Shown here one piece after another: positions 45,296 through 54,006 of a stretch of DNA of 64,000 nt. The position numbers and the translations under genes were made by a program. Under the pieces are notes generated by a model. It was given only the letters and a program-made list of their open reading frames with translations. It did no database searches and was not told the origin of the DNA. Source of the stretch: Campylobacter fetus subsp. testudinum 03-427 (GTDB taxonomy: Bacteria; Campylobacterota; Campylobacteria; Campylobacterales; Campylobacteraceae); NCBI GenBank assembly GCA_000495505.1, contig CP006833.1:1488001-1552000 (forward strand), read 5' to 3'. Each line of letters opens with the position of its first letter. Positions within the stretch are counted from its first letter, which is position 1.

Positions 45296-45979
45296 TTAAA
45301 CACTATTTGGATTAAATTTGAGATTTCTAGCTTTATTTAAGAATATTTTAAGAGATTTTTTCTCTTTTATACCGATTTTATAGCTTATAAATTTAAGATA
45401 CCATACGATATCATTAGATTTCACGCCTCTGCTATACGCATAATTATCAAGAATATATTTTGGTATCTTTATATTTTTATTTAAAAAAACTTTAATAATT
45501 TTTTTATAACTATTTTTATTTTTTATACAAGTAAATCTACCGAACACAAATGGTAAGCCAGTTCTTTGATGCCAGATCTTACCCATATCGTAAAACTCGT
45601 CTTCGCCGCACTTCAAATACTCTATAAGCGCATTATCTCCTATGATAACCTCTCCGTTTAATTTTAAAATTCGACTTAACATATTTGAGCTCATAGACGC
45701 AGGATCTAAACTTCTTTTTGTATTTTTACGAACCAAAACCGATTTCACATCTTTCTTCGCACAAATTCCAAAATCAAGCACCTTGTATTTGCTTCGCCTA
45801 CTTTCTATACTTGAGATAACAGCTGCGTCTATGCGCCTGTAATAGAGATCTTTACATAATTTGCTAGGTACGCCTTTTTTAAATTCGATACTTTTTTTAG
45901 CAGCATTTTGTAGAGGATAGGACTTCAAAAACACATGAAACGGAAGTAAATTTAAATAGTCAATTTTACCAAAAACCAT
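45296..45979 (-). CDS. mqnA: Chorismate dehydratase of the futalosine menaquinone pathway
   Basis: MqnA removes water from chorismate to make 3-enolpyruvyl-benzoate, the first step of the futalosine route to menaquinone. The protein has the periplasmic-binding-protein-like fold with FGKIDYLNLLPFHVFLK at the N-terminus, KGVPSKLCKDLYYRRIDAAV, and IWHQRTGLPFVFGRF, all typical of MqnA. At 227 residues it is a little short, and many neighbouring lysine/isoleucine codons reflect AT drift. The ATG at 45979 (AGGA upstream) follows the upp stop by 7 bases, and the longer frame would overlap upp. The pairing with upp occurs in C. jejuni. Confidence 0.85.
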   Translation of the reverse strand: MVFGKIDYLNLLPFHVFLKSYPLQNAAKKSIEFKKGVPSKLCKDLYYRRIDAAVISSIESRRSKYKVLDFGICAKKDVKSVLVRKNTKRSLDPASMSSNMLSRILKLNGEVIIGDNALIEYLKCGEDEFYDMGKIWHQRTGLPFVFGRFTCIKNKNSYKKIIKVFLNKNIKIPKYILDNYAYSRGVKSNDIVWYLKFISYKIGIKEKKSLKIFLNKARNLKFNPNSV

Positions 45980-45986
45980 ATTTTTC

Positions 45987-46616
45987 CTAATAAAAAGTGT
46001 TAAAAACTCTATCTCCAGCGTCACCGAGACCCGGAACTATATATCCTTTTTCATTTAAACCTTTATCGATAGCTGCGGTATAAACCTCAACATCTGGATA
46101 AACTTCACTAAATCTATTAAGCCCTTCAGGAGCCGCTAAAATAGATATAAATTTGATCTTTTTAACGCCTTTTTCTTTTAAAAATTTGACCGCATCCATA
46201 GCAGTACCGCCTGTAGCAAACATAGGATCTATGATGATAGCAGTGCGCTCAGCGTGGTCTTTTGGAAGTTTTGCATAGTAAAACTCAGCTTTAAGAGTTT
46301 TTTCATCTCTTTGAAAACCTAAAAATCCAACGCTAGCATAAGGAAGTAGTTTAAATACGCTATCAAGCATACCAAGAGCAGCTCTTAGGATCGGGCATAT
46401 CATTATTTTTTCTGCTAATTTTTTTGATTTTGTAGTCGCCATCGGTGTCGTAACTTCGGTATCTTTTAGTTCAAAATCCCTACTCACCTCAAAAAGCATA
46501 AGATAAGTTATCTCATCAATCAACATTCTAAACTGAAACGGATCTGTGTTTTTATCTCTTAAAATGGTAAGTTTATGTTCAATAAGAGGATGTGATATTA
46601 GCCTGATATTTTGCAC
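45987..46616 (-). CDS. upp: Uracil phosphoribosyltransferase
   Basis: Upp salvages uracil to UMP with PRPP. The PRPP-binding motif IIDPMFATGGTAMDAVK lies near residue 128, and the uracil-binding end has YIVPGLGDAGDRVFNTF. The N-terminal HPLIEHKLTILRDKNT is also characteristic. At 209 residues it is standard. The start is GTG at 46616 with AAAGG upstream, and a TATAAT box lies 35 bases before it. Confidence 0.95.
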   Translation of the reverse strand: MQNIRLISHPLIEHKLTILRDKNTDPFQFRMLIDEITYLMLFEVSRDFELKDTEVTTPMATTKSKKLAEKIMICPILRAALGMLDSVFKLLPYASVGFLGFQRDEKTLKAEFYYAKLPKDHAERTAIIIDPMFATGGTAMDAVKFLKEKGVKKIKFISILAAPEGLNRFSEVYPDVEVYTAAIDKGLNEKGYIVPGLGDAGDRVFNTFY

Positions 46617-46650
46617 TTTTTTTCCTTTATTGCTTTTACTTTTGGGATAA

Positions 46651-46656
46651 ATTATA
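46651..46656 (-). promoter_or_regulatory. -10 box of upp-mqnA
   Basis: The minus strand reads CAGTATAATTTATCC, with TATAAT 35 bases before the upp GTG start. Confidence 0.5.
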
Positions 46657-46965
46657 CTGTAAATTTACTTAATTTGACGATCTCAAGCTAAATTTAGCAA
46701 ATAAATAGCTCAAGAAATTTATACTAAATCATAAAGAAGCCAAGATAACAATTAAAAATTTAAAAAATCTAGTTTATTTTTAAACTATAAAAAGAATTTA
46801 TAAAAACTAAATTTATCTTAGTAGCTTTACTTTTATGTTTTTGAGTATTTTATCTACATATTTTTAGATCATTTTTGGCGTTGATTTACATCTATAAGGT
46901 GTTTTGATTTAGTTTTATTTAAATTTATAATAGTATTTTTACTATATTTTAGCTATATAAAGATT

Positions 46966-46997
46966 GAAAATAGCTACCTATTTTCAAGATAGCTATT
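46966..46997 (-). terminator. Overlapping hairpins after maeB
   Basis: Two alternative stems share sequence: GAAAATAG / CTATTTTC (46966-46985) and AATAGCTA / TAGCTATT (46969-46997). Only one can form at a time. The position just past the maeB stop suggests a terminator. Confidence 0.5.
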
Positions 46998-47012
46998 ATT
47001 AAATTTACTTAA

Positions 47013-48260
47013 TTAAAATAGTTTTTTGAGACTTTCTATATAAGCAGCTTTGTCAAATTTTTTAACCAAAGTTACTCCGTCTTTTACTGCTGCTTCGGCA
47101 ACTGCTGGAGCTACAGTAAATAAAACTCTAGGATCAAACGGTTTTGGTATGATATAATCTTTGCTAAATTTAACATCCTTTTCACCATAAGCTTCTAAAA
47201 CGCTACTTGGCACATCTTCTTCTGCTAGTTTTGCTAAAGCGTGGGCTGCTGCTATTTTCATATTTTCAGTGATTTTTGTAGCTCTTACATCTAATGCACC
47301 ACGAAATATAAAAGGGAATCCTAAAACATTATTTACTTGATTTGGATAGTCGCTTCTTCCAGTTCCCATCATGATATCATCTCTTACTGAGTGAGCTTCT
47401 TCAGGCATAATCTCAGGAGTAGGATTTGCCAGAGCAAATATAATAGGATTTGGCGCCATACTAGCAACCATCTCTTTGCTTAGAACTCCAGCTTTTGAAA
47501 GACCTAAAAACATATCAGCGCCTTTCATAGCATCTGCTAAAGTTCTAGCTTCAGTATCTATAACAAACTCAACCTTTTCAGGGGTTAAATTTTCTCTTTT
47601 ATTATGTATAACGCCTTTGCTATCAAGCATCATTATATGTTTTACACCAAGATTTTTATACATTTTAGCGCACGCGATCCCAGCAGCTCCACTTCCGCTA
47701 ACAACAACTTTTATCTCAGATACTTTTTTGCCAGTAATTTTAAGCGCATTTATAAGTCCTGCAGTCGTAATGATAGCAGTTCCGTGTTGATCATCGTGCA
47801 TAACTGGTATATTTACGCTTTCTTGAAGTTTTTTCTCTATGTAAAAACATTTTGGAGCGCCTATATCTTCTAAATTTATACCTCCAAAAGTAGGAGCAAG
47901 AGCTTTGCAGATCTCAACTATCTTATCTGGATCTTTTTCGTCAAGTTCTATATCAAAAGCATCTACATTTGCAAACTTTTTGAACAAAACAGACTTACCT
48001 TCCATAACAGGTTTTCCAGCAACCGCGCCTATATCCCCAAGACCAAGAACAGCTGTACTATCTGTGATAACAGCAACAAGGTTGCCTTTATTTGTATATT
48101 TATAAGCTAATTCATTATCGGCTTCTATCTCTTTGCAAGGCTCTGCAACTCCAGGACTATAAGCTACGCTTAAGTCATCTGCAGTTTTGCAAGGTTTTTT
48201 AACATTTATTTCTATTTTGCCACCTTCGTGGTAGTCCAAAGCCCTTTGTCTTAAATCCAT
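47013..48260 (-). CDS. maeB: Malic enzyme (oxaloacetate-decarboxylating)
   Basis: This enzyme converts malate to pyruvate and carbon dioxide with reduction of NAD(P). The N-terminal catalytic domain has [51 protein letters not shown] and [12 protein letters not shown], and the nucleotide-binding domain has [22 protein letters not shown]. At 415 residues it has only the malic-enzyme part, without the phosphotransacetylase-like domain of E. coli MaeB. Cofactor preference cannot be decided from sequence here. The ATG at 48260 has AAGGAAG upstream, and the GTG two codons earlier is less well placed. The location between upp and gltX is as in C. jejuni. Confidence 0.92.
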   Translation of the reverse strand: MDLRQRALDYHEGGKIEINVKKPCKTADDLSVAYSPGVAEPCKEIEADNELAYKYTNKGNLVAVITDSTAVLGLGDIGAVAGKPVMEGKSVLFKKFANVDAFDIELDEKDPDKIVEICKALAPTFGGINLEDIGAPKCFYIEKKLQESVNIPVMHDDQHGTAIITTAGLINALKITGKKVSEIKVVVSGSGAAGIACAKMYKNLGVKHIMMLDSKGVIHNKRENLTPEKVEFVIDTEARTLADAMKGADMFLGLSKAGVLSKEMVASMAPNPIIFALANPTPEIMPEEAHSVRDDIMMGTGRSDYPNQVNNVLGFPFIFRGALDVRATKITENMKIAAAHALAKLAEEDVPSSVLEAYGEKDVKFSKDYIIPKPFDPRVLFTVAPAVAEAAVKDGVTLVKKFDKAAYIESLKKLF

Positions 48261-48494
48261 CTTCACTTCCTTAATTTTATCTTTGATAAATTTTGTAATT
48301 GATGGATTATAACTAAATTAGTATGAATTATAATTAAATCCGAATTTAATATATAAAAATTTAAATTTTATGTTACTTTTTGTAATTTTATAAGATATAA
48401 GCTGAAAATTTAGGTTAGTAAATTATTCTAATATATATTTAAATTTAGATAATAAATTTGACACTTTTATACATTTGCAAGATTAAATAAAAAT

Positions 48495-48926
48495 TTATAA
48501 ATTTTCTTTTGAATTTAGTTTTAAAATAAACTCTTTAAAACCTAAATTTAAACTCTCTATATTTTGCTCACCCAAAATTTCTATGAATTTAGAATTCAAT
48601 TTTTGCATAGATTTTTCTATGCTATCTTTTAATTCCACTCCACTTTTTGTCGCTTTTAAATTTGAAGTTTTTCCTATAAATTCACGCTCAACAAGACCTT
48701 TATAAACTAGTTTATCAACGAGTCTTGTTACTGTAGATGGAGACAAACACATTATACTAGCCAACTTACTAGGACTTATACCTTCACTAAGAACTATAGC
48801 ATGCAACAAATATGCGTGTGATGGTGAAAGCATTGTCGGCATAAAATACTCTTTTGCAATCTCTTCAGAAATTCTCGAAAAGGCTTGAGAGCTAAAAAAT
48901 AGACAAGCACCGAGATAATTTACCAT
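48495..48926 (-). CDS. MarR-family transcriptional regulator
   Basis: The 143-residue protein is a winged-helix regulator of the MarR type. The recognition-helix region reads ISPSKLASIMCLSPSTVTRLVDKLVYKGLVEREF near residues 55-88, with flanking helices for dimerisation. MarR proteins usually respond to small aromatic ligands or oxidation, but neither ligand nor target can be inferred here. It stands alone in the same orientation as maeB (228 bases downstream) and gltX (upstream). The ATG at 48926 is chosen; an in-frame TTG lies 12 bases earlier. Confidence 0.85.
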   Translation of the reverse strand: MVNYLGACLFFSSQAFSRISEEIAKEYFMPTMLSPSHAYLLHAIVLSEGISPSKLASIMCLSPSTVTRLVDKLVYKGLVEREFIGKTSNLKATKSGVELKDSIEKSMQKLNSKFIEILGEQNIESLNLGFKEFILKLNSKENL

Positions 48927-49064
48927 ATTAAAATCCAACTTTTTTTATTTATTTAAATATACGAATATATTAAATTTAGATATCTTTAAAAGCAAAGAAA
49001 CCAGAAACAAACTTAAATTTAAAATCTAAATTTACATTAGCAAAATATATCTTTAATCTTAAGC

Positions 49065-50447
49065 TTAATCTAATTTTTCTAAAAGAGCGGCTATTCTAGA
49101 TTTTAACTCTTTTACGCCTATCACCTCTATAACTTCAAATACACTAGGACTAACTGCGCTACCTGTTATGGCTATACGGATCGGCTGAGCTATATCTTTT
49201 AGCTTTTTACCGCGCTTTTCTAAAAATGATATGGTAATATCTTCGCAATCTTTAGCCGTGATATTTTTATCTTCTAAATTATCAGCGTACTCTTTTAAAA
49301 GCTCTTTTGATTCAGCATTTATAAATTTAACGACGGCTTTTTCATCGTAAGTTTCAGGCGAGTTTATGATATTTAAAGCTGAGTTTTTAAGCTCTACTAA
49401 AGTCTTACTTCTCTCTCTAAGTGAGTTTAAAAGAAGCTCTCCTTTATCAAGCGCTCTAAAATCAATACCGAAAAACTTCATATCATCAGCCAAACGCTCA
49501 TAAGGTAGAGTTTTTATGTAGTGAGCATTTAGCCAGTCGAGTTTTGTAAGATTATATGTAGAAGCAGACTTGTTTATATCGTGCGGATCGAAGTATTTTA
49601 GCATATCACTCATAGAAAAGATCTCATCATCGCCATGACTCCAGCCTAAACGCACAAGGAAATTTAAAAGCGCTTCAGGTAGATAACCCATAGCTTTATA
49701 CTCCATAACATCAGTCGCTCCGTGTCTTTTAGATAATTTTGAGCCATCGCTTCCGTTTATCATAGCAACGTGAAAAAACTCAGGCAAGTTAAATCCGAGC
49801 GCCTTATAAAGTATGATCTGTTTTGGAGTATTGCTAAGATGATCATCTCCTCTTATAACGTGAGTAATCCCCATTAAAGCGTCATCTATCACTACACAAA
49901 AATTATAAGTCGGAGTACCATCACTCCTTGCTATGATAAAATCATCAAGTATATCGGCGCAGTTAAATTTAACATCACCTTTTATACCGTCTTTAAACTC
50001 TATAGTTCCACTAAGTGGCGCTTTGATACGGATAACTGGTTCTATACCTGCTGGCGGAGTACCAGTAAATTCCCTATATCTACCGTCATATTTTGGGCGC
50101 TCTTTTTTAGCTTCTTGCGCAGCTCTTAACTCATCAAGTTCTACTTTACTCATATAACATTTGTATGCTTTGCCTTCATCTAAAAGCTTTTTTATATACT
50201 CTTTATAAATATCAAATCTTTTTGATTGGTAAGTTACTTCGCCATCATAATCTAGTCCGCACCAGTTAAATGCTTCTCTTATAGCAATTACTGCTTCTTC
50301 AGAGTTTCTTTTTAGATCAGTATCTTCGATACGAAGTACAAATTTACCTCCGTTTTTTCTAGCATAAAGATAGCTATAAAGCGCAGTTCTAAGACCTCCG
50401 ACGTGTAAAAAACCAGTCGGACTTGGAGCAAATCTAGTTGTAAGCAT
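49065..50447 (-). CDS. gltX: Glutamyl-tRNA synthetase
   Basis: GltX charges tRNA with glutamate. The HIGH-type motif is FAPSPTGFLHVGGLRTALYSYL near residue 6, and the KMSKS-type motif is DGSKLSKRHGATDVMEY near residue 235. Class I catalytic features such as VIRGDDHLSNTPKQIILYKALG are present. At 460 residues the length fits. Campylobacters carry two glutamyl-tRNA synthetase genes, one of which charges tRNA(Gln) for amidation; by neighbourhood this corresponds to the C. jejuni gltX2. Which tRNA it prefers cannot be read directly. Confidence 0.93.
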   Translation of the reverse strand: MLTTRFAPSPTGFLHVGGLRTALYSYLYARKNGGKFVLRIEDTDLKRNSEEAVIAIREAFNWCGLDYDGEVTYQSKRFDIYKEYIKKLLDEGKAYKCYMSKVELDELRAAQEAKKERPKYDGRYREFTGTPPAGIEPVIRIKAPLSGTIEFKDGIKGDVKFNCADILDDFIIARSDGTPTYNFCVVIDDALMGITHVIRGDDHLSNTPKQIILYKALGFNLPEFFHVAMINGSDGSKLSKRHGATDVMEYKAMGYLPEALLNFLVRLGWSHGDDEIFSMSDMLKYFDPHDINKSASTYNLTKLDWLNAHYIKTLPYERLADDMKFFGIDFRALDKGELLLNSLRERSKTLVELKNSALNIINSPETYDEKAVVKFINAESKELLKEYADNLEDKNITAKDCEDITISFLEKRGKKLKDIAQPIRIAITGSAVSPSVFEVIEVIGVKELKSRIAALLEKLD

Positions 50448-50479
50448 AACTGTTTTATTCCTAATTTATTAAATTTGGG

Positions 50480-50485
50480 TATAAT
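50480..50485 (+). promoter_or_regulatory. -10 box of the SurA-like gene
   Basis: GGGTATAATTTT supplies TATAAT 36 bases before the ATG at 50521, in the divergent gap with gltX. Confidence 0.5.
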
Positions 50486-50520
50486 TTTAACTCAAATTTG
50501 CTTTAATAAAGGTTTTATTT

Positions 50521-51348
50521 ATGAAAAAAATCGTTTTTCTAACTGTTTTTCTACTCAGCATATCCCACGCAGAGTACGTAAATGGTCTAGTTGCTATAGT
50601 AGAAAATGAGCCTATAACAGACTATGAAATTCAGCAAGTGATGACTAAGATGAATGTATCTCCAAACGATGCTTTAAGCGTACTTATAAGAGAAAGATTA
50701 GAAGATGCGCAGATACGAACTCTTGGGATAAGCGCCGATAATTATGAAGCAGATGAAAAGATAGCAGCATTAGCACAAGCAAACGGCATAGACACAGCCA
50801 CATTTAAAAACGTTATCGAGTCAAGAGGTATCAGCAACGAAGACTTTAAAAACGATATTAAAACAGGTATTAAAAAAGAAAAACTATACGCTAGAATACT
50901 AAATAATCCTAGTCAAAATATAACTCCAGAAAATGCTAGAAGATTTTATGACGCAAACCCAAAAATGTTTGTGCAATTTGAAAAAATATCAGTTACAAGA
51001 TATCTAACAAACAACAAACAAAGCCTTAATGAGATATCAAAAAGCCCTATGAGCGTACAACCAGGAGTGAGCATAGAAAATGTAGTATTAGAGTCAAAAG
51101 AGTTAAATCCACAATTACGATATATACTTTTAAACACAAAAAACGGCTCTTTCACGCCTATATTTCAAACAGCAAATGGATTTGAGATGTTTTATGTATA
51201 TTCAAAAGAGGGATCTTATCTGCCTGATTTTAATAGTATAGAAAAAGAAGTCGTAACAGCTATGGCAAGTCAAGAACAAGAGATAGCAGTAGCTGATTAT
51301 TTCAATAAACTAAGAGTAAAAGCAAACATAGAAATCATAAAAAGATAG
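50521..51348 (+). CDS. Periplasmic SurA-like chaperone / prolyl isomerase
   Basis: A signal peptide covers about residues 1-17 (MKKIVFLTVFLLSISHA). The mature protein opens with NGLVAIVENEPITDYEIQQ, the usual start of SurA-type chaperone domains, then a helical region with ALSVLIRERLEDAQIRTLGI. A parvulin-like section (about residues 150-240, NGSFTPIFQTANGFEMFYVY) and a C-terminal helix complete it. By position and length it corresponds to the C. jejuni SurA-like chaperone between gltX2 and accC. It should assist outer-membrane protein folding. A perfect palindromic terminator follows. Confidence 0.88.
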   Translation: MKKIVFLTVFLLSISHAEYVNGLVAIVENEPITDYEIQQVMTKMNVSPNDALSVLIRERLEDAQIRTLGISADNYEADEKIAALAQANGIDTATFKNVIESRGISNEDFKNDIKTGIKKEKLYARILNNPSQNITPENARRFYDANPKMFVQFEKISVTRYLTNNKQSLNEISKSPMSVQPGVSIENVVLESKELNPQLRYILLNTKNGSFTPIFQTANGFEMFYVYSKEGSYLPDFNSIEKEVVTAMASQEQEIAVADYFNKLRVKANIEIIKR

Positions 51349-51350
51349 AT

Positions 51351-51380
51351 AAATTTGGTATCAAATTTGATACCAAATTT
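51351..51380. terminator. Perfect 30-base palindrome between surA-like gene and accC
   Basis: The 30 bases from 51351 to 51380 equal their own reverse complement (AAATTTGGTATCAAATTTGA and onwards). It fills nearly all of the 37-base gap between two converging genes and should act as a terminator in both directions. Confidence 0.8.
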
Positions 51381-51385
51381 AAATT

Positions 51386-52723
51386 TTAATGCTTAGATAG
51401 ATAATTCGTATCATAAAGATTGTTTATAAAATCGCTATTATTCATCATATGAAGATGAAAATCTTTTGTGGTTTTAATGCCTTGTATAACCATTTCATCA
51501 AGAGCTACTTTCATTTTAGCTATTGCTCTGTTTCTATCTTTATCATAAACGATTAATTTTCCTATCATACTATCATAGTATGGCGGAACACTATATCCCT
51601 CATAAATATGACTATCCATACGAACATTTCTGCCTCCAGGAGCTATGTATTTTGTCACTTTTCCTGGATTTGGAGTAAAGCTTTTTGGATCTTCGGCTGT
51701 TATACGACACTCTATAGCATGTCCGCTTAGTTTGATCTCATCTTGGCTAAGTAACTTTTCACCTTGAGCGATACGTATCATCCACTCTATAAGATCTAGC
51801 CCACTACACATCTCACTCACGCAGTGTTCGACTTGAAGTCTTGTATTCATCTCGATAAAATAAAATTTATTATCTTTTTGATCATACAAAAACTCAAAAG
51901 TTCCAGCTCCCGCGTAACCTATAGCTTTTGTAGCTTTTACAGCAGTAGCGTGAAGCTCGGTTCTAGTTTTTTCATCTAAGATCACAGCTGGACTCTCTTC
52001 GATGAGTTTTTGATGACGTCTTTGCATAGAACAGTCTCTCTCGCCTATATGCACGACATTTCCATGCTCATCTCCTAAGACTTGAACTTCTATATGGCGT
52101 GGATTTGAAATGTATTTTTCCATATACATAGTACCATCACCAAACGCACTCATAGCCTCACTCTCAGCAGACCAAAAACTTTTTTCAAGATCTTCTTCAC
52201 GCTCAACCACACGCATTCCACGACCGCCACCGCCAGCAGCAGCTTTTACTATAATAGGATATCCGATTTCACGAGCTAATTTTTTTGCCATATCTATATC
52301 TTGTATAGCGCCATCACTTCCTGGAACTACTGGAATTCCGGCTCTCATCATAACTTGCTTAGCTTTGCTTTTATCGCTCATTAAAGCCATAGCAGCTACG
52401 CTAGGACCTATAAATTTGATATTATGTTTAGAGCAAATTTCAACAAAATTTTGATTTTCACTCAAAAAACCATACCCTGGAAATATGGCGTCAGCTTCGC
52501 TAATCTCACATGCTGTGATGATAGCCGGTATATTTAGATAGCTATCACTGCTTCTTGGATTTCCTATACAGATAGAAGCGTCGGCGTACTTTACATAAAG
52601 TGCGTCTTTGTCTGCGGTGGAATGAACGACGATAGCTTCTTTTCCCATTTCTTGTATTGTTCTAAGAGCTCTTAAAGCTATTTCTCCACGATTTGCGATG
52701 AGAATTCGTTTTATTTCTCTCAT
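51386..52723 (-). CDS. accC: Acetyl-CoA carboxylase, biotin carboxylase subunit
   Basis: AccC carboxylates the biotin on AccB with ATP and bicarbonate. It shows the N-terminal IKRILIANRGEIALRALRT, the ATP-grasp glycine loop VKAAAGGGGRGMRVVE near residue 165, GDEHGNVVHIGERDCSMQRR, and FIEMNTRLQVEHCVSEM. At 445 residues it is complete. The ATG overlaps the accB stop by 4 bases. accC-accB order is as in C. jejuni. Confidence 0.96.
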   Translation of the reverse strand: MREIKRILIANRGEIALRALRTIQEMGKEAIVVHSTADKDALYVKYADASICIGNPRSSDSYLNIPAIITACEISEADAIFPGYGFLSENQNFVEICSKHNIKFIGPSVAAMALMSDKSKAKQVMMRAGIPVVPGSDGAIQDIDMAKKLAREIGYPIIVKAAAGGGGRGMRVVEREEDLEKSFWSAESEAMSAFGDGTMYMEKYISNPRHIEVQVLGDEHGNVVHIGERDCSMQRRHQKLIEESPAVILDEKTRTELHATAVKATKAIGYAGAGTFEFLYDQKDNKFYFIEMNTRLQVEHCVSEMCSGLDLIEWMIRIAQGEKLLSQDEIKLSGHAIECRITAEDPKSFTPNPGKVTKYIAPGGRNVRMDSHIYEGYSVPPYYDSMIGKLIVYDKDRNRAIAKMKVALDEMVIQGIKTTKDFHLHMMNNSDFINNLYDTNYLSKH

Positions 52724-53172
52724 ATTTTTTCAACCTCGAACAAAGCCATACCAAACTCTACTGGCTGACCGTCTGCTATTAAAGATTTTATAATACGGCA
52801 GTCAAACTCGGCTTCTATCTCATTCATAATTTTCATAGCTTCTATAATGCCTATGCAATCGCCTTTTCTTATAGTTTGACCAGGTTTTACGAAAGCTGCG
52901 GCTCCAGGACTTGGAGCAACATAAAATGTTCCTACCATAGGAGAATTTATAGTATCTCCACTTAAATTTTGACTGCTAGAACCTTTTTCATTTACCACAT
53001 TTACGTTTATCGGAGTTGGAGCAGAAACCGGCGGACAAACAACTGGAGCCGGAGCTGCTTCTGGTTCATATTTTTCAAGTTCAATCTCAAATTCTTTATC
53101 TTTTATCTTAATTCTATTGATGTTAGTCTCATCAAAGAAAGTCATGAGCTCTTTAATCTCGTCTCTTGTCAT
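52720..53172 (-). CDS. accB: Acetyl-CoA carboxylase biotin carboxyl carrier protein
   Basis: AccB carries the biotin that AccC charges. The C-terminal biotinyl domain (about residues 72-150) has the attachment lysine in GIIEAMKIMNEIEAEFD and the preceding MVGTFYVAPSPGAAAFVKPG. The N-terminal 45 residues form a helical, charged region, and a proline/alanine/valine-rich linker joins them. BirA (22648-23283) is the expected modifying enzyme. AGGAG precedes the ATG. A 141-base AT-rich gap separates it from modB. Confidence 0.95.
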   Translation of the reverse strand: MTRDEIKELMTFFDETNINRIKIKDKEFEIELEKYEPEAAPAPVVCPPVSAPTPINVNVVNEKGSSSQNLSGDTINSPMVGTFYVAPSPGAAAFVKPGQTIRKGDCIGIIEAMKIMNEIEAEFDCRIIKSLIADGQPVEFGMALFEVEKI

Positions 53173-53313
53173 AATAATTCTCCTATAAATTATTCAAAAT
53201 ATAGCATTTTAGCAAATTTATGTAAAGATTTGGTACAAATTTAAAAAAAATATCTAATTCAAATTTAATTAAATCAAAATAAAACAATTACAAACAGCCC
53301 AAAAATACGTAAT

Positions 53314-54006
53314 TTATAGCTTCTTTACAACATTTAATCTATTTATAATCCCAAACATACTAAGACTTAAAACTACAAGAACGATGCTTAGCAAAAGTGC
53401 TTTTTCATTTTCCCCATCATACACAGCATTAAATATAGCCAATGATATAGTGTCGGTTTTTCCTATGATATTTCCACCCAACATTAGCGTTATACCGACT
53501 TCTCCAAGTCCTCTAGCAAGAGCTAAAATAAGAGATGATAAAATAGTTCTAAAAATATTTGGAAAAATGATAAAAATCGCTATCTCAAATCTATTTTTTC
53601 CAAGACTTTGCGCAGCTTCTATCAGACTTTTTGGAAAACTCTCAAGCGCACTTTGTATAGGTTTGACAAATAACGGAAGACCGGCTAAAAATGCTGCTAT
53701 GACAAGTGCTTTAAAACTAAAAACTATTTCTAAACTTATAAATTTGCCTATCAAACCGTTTTTGCCAAGCAGATATAACAGCAAAAATCCAGTTGCGATA
53801 GGCGGGAAAATAAGAGGAAACATCACCATAACTTCTGCTATAGTTTTCATCTTTCCTCTACGAAATGCCAAAAAATACGTAATCGGAAGTCCGATAAAAA
53901 TAAACAAAAACATAGATATAAAAAGCGTCTTTGTACTAAGTAAAAAAGGATGGAAAATCCATTCTAAATCATCAAAGCTTAAGCTATTTAAGTCCAAATT
54001 TATCAA
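53314..54006 (-). CDS. modB: Molybdate/tungstate-type ABC transporter permease
   Basis: The 230-residue protein has five to six hydrophobic segments and the permease signature EAAQSLGKNRFEIAIFIIFP near residue 135 (EAAxxLGxxxxxxxxxIxxP). It matches the ModB type. The start is a TTG at 54006, five bases after AAGGA and 23 bases inside the end of modA. No modC ATPase gene follows: the next gene in this direction is accB. Either the ATPase is encoded elsewhere or the transporter is incomplete. The supply of molybdenum or tungsten would serve FdhA. Confidence 0.85.
   Translation of the reverse strand: MINLDLNSLSFDDLEWIFHPFLLSTKTLFISMFLFIFIGLPITYFLAFRRGKMKTIAEVMVMFPLIFPPIATGFLLLYLLGKNGLIGKFISLEIVFSFKALVIAAFLAGLPLFVKPIQSALESFPKSLIEAAQSLGKNRFEIAIFIIFPNIFRTILSSLILALARGLGEVGITLMLGGNIIGKTDTISLAIFNAVYDGENEKALLLSIVLVVLSLSMFGIINRLNVVKKL

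Larger units (their letters stand above)
46617..47012. other. 396-base non-coding gap between upp and maeB
   Basis: The stretch is AT-rich. The left end holds the upp promoter (46651-46656) and the right end a set of hairpins that probably end the maeB message (46966-46997). The middle, about 46670-46960, contains T-rich sequence with no open frame of useful length. I do not recognise an RNA gene in it. Confidence 0.55.
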
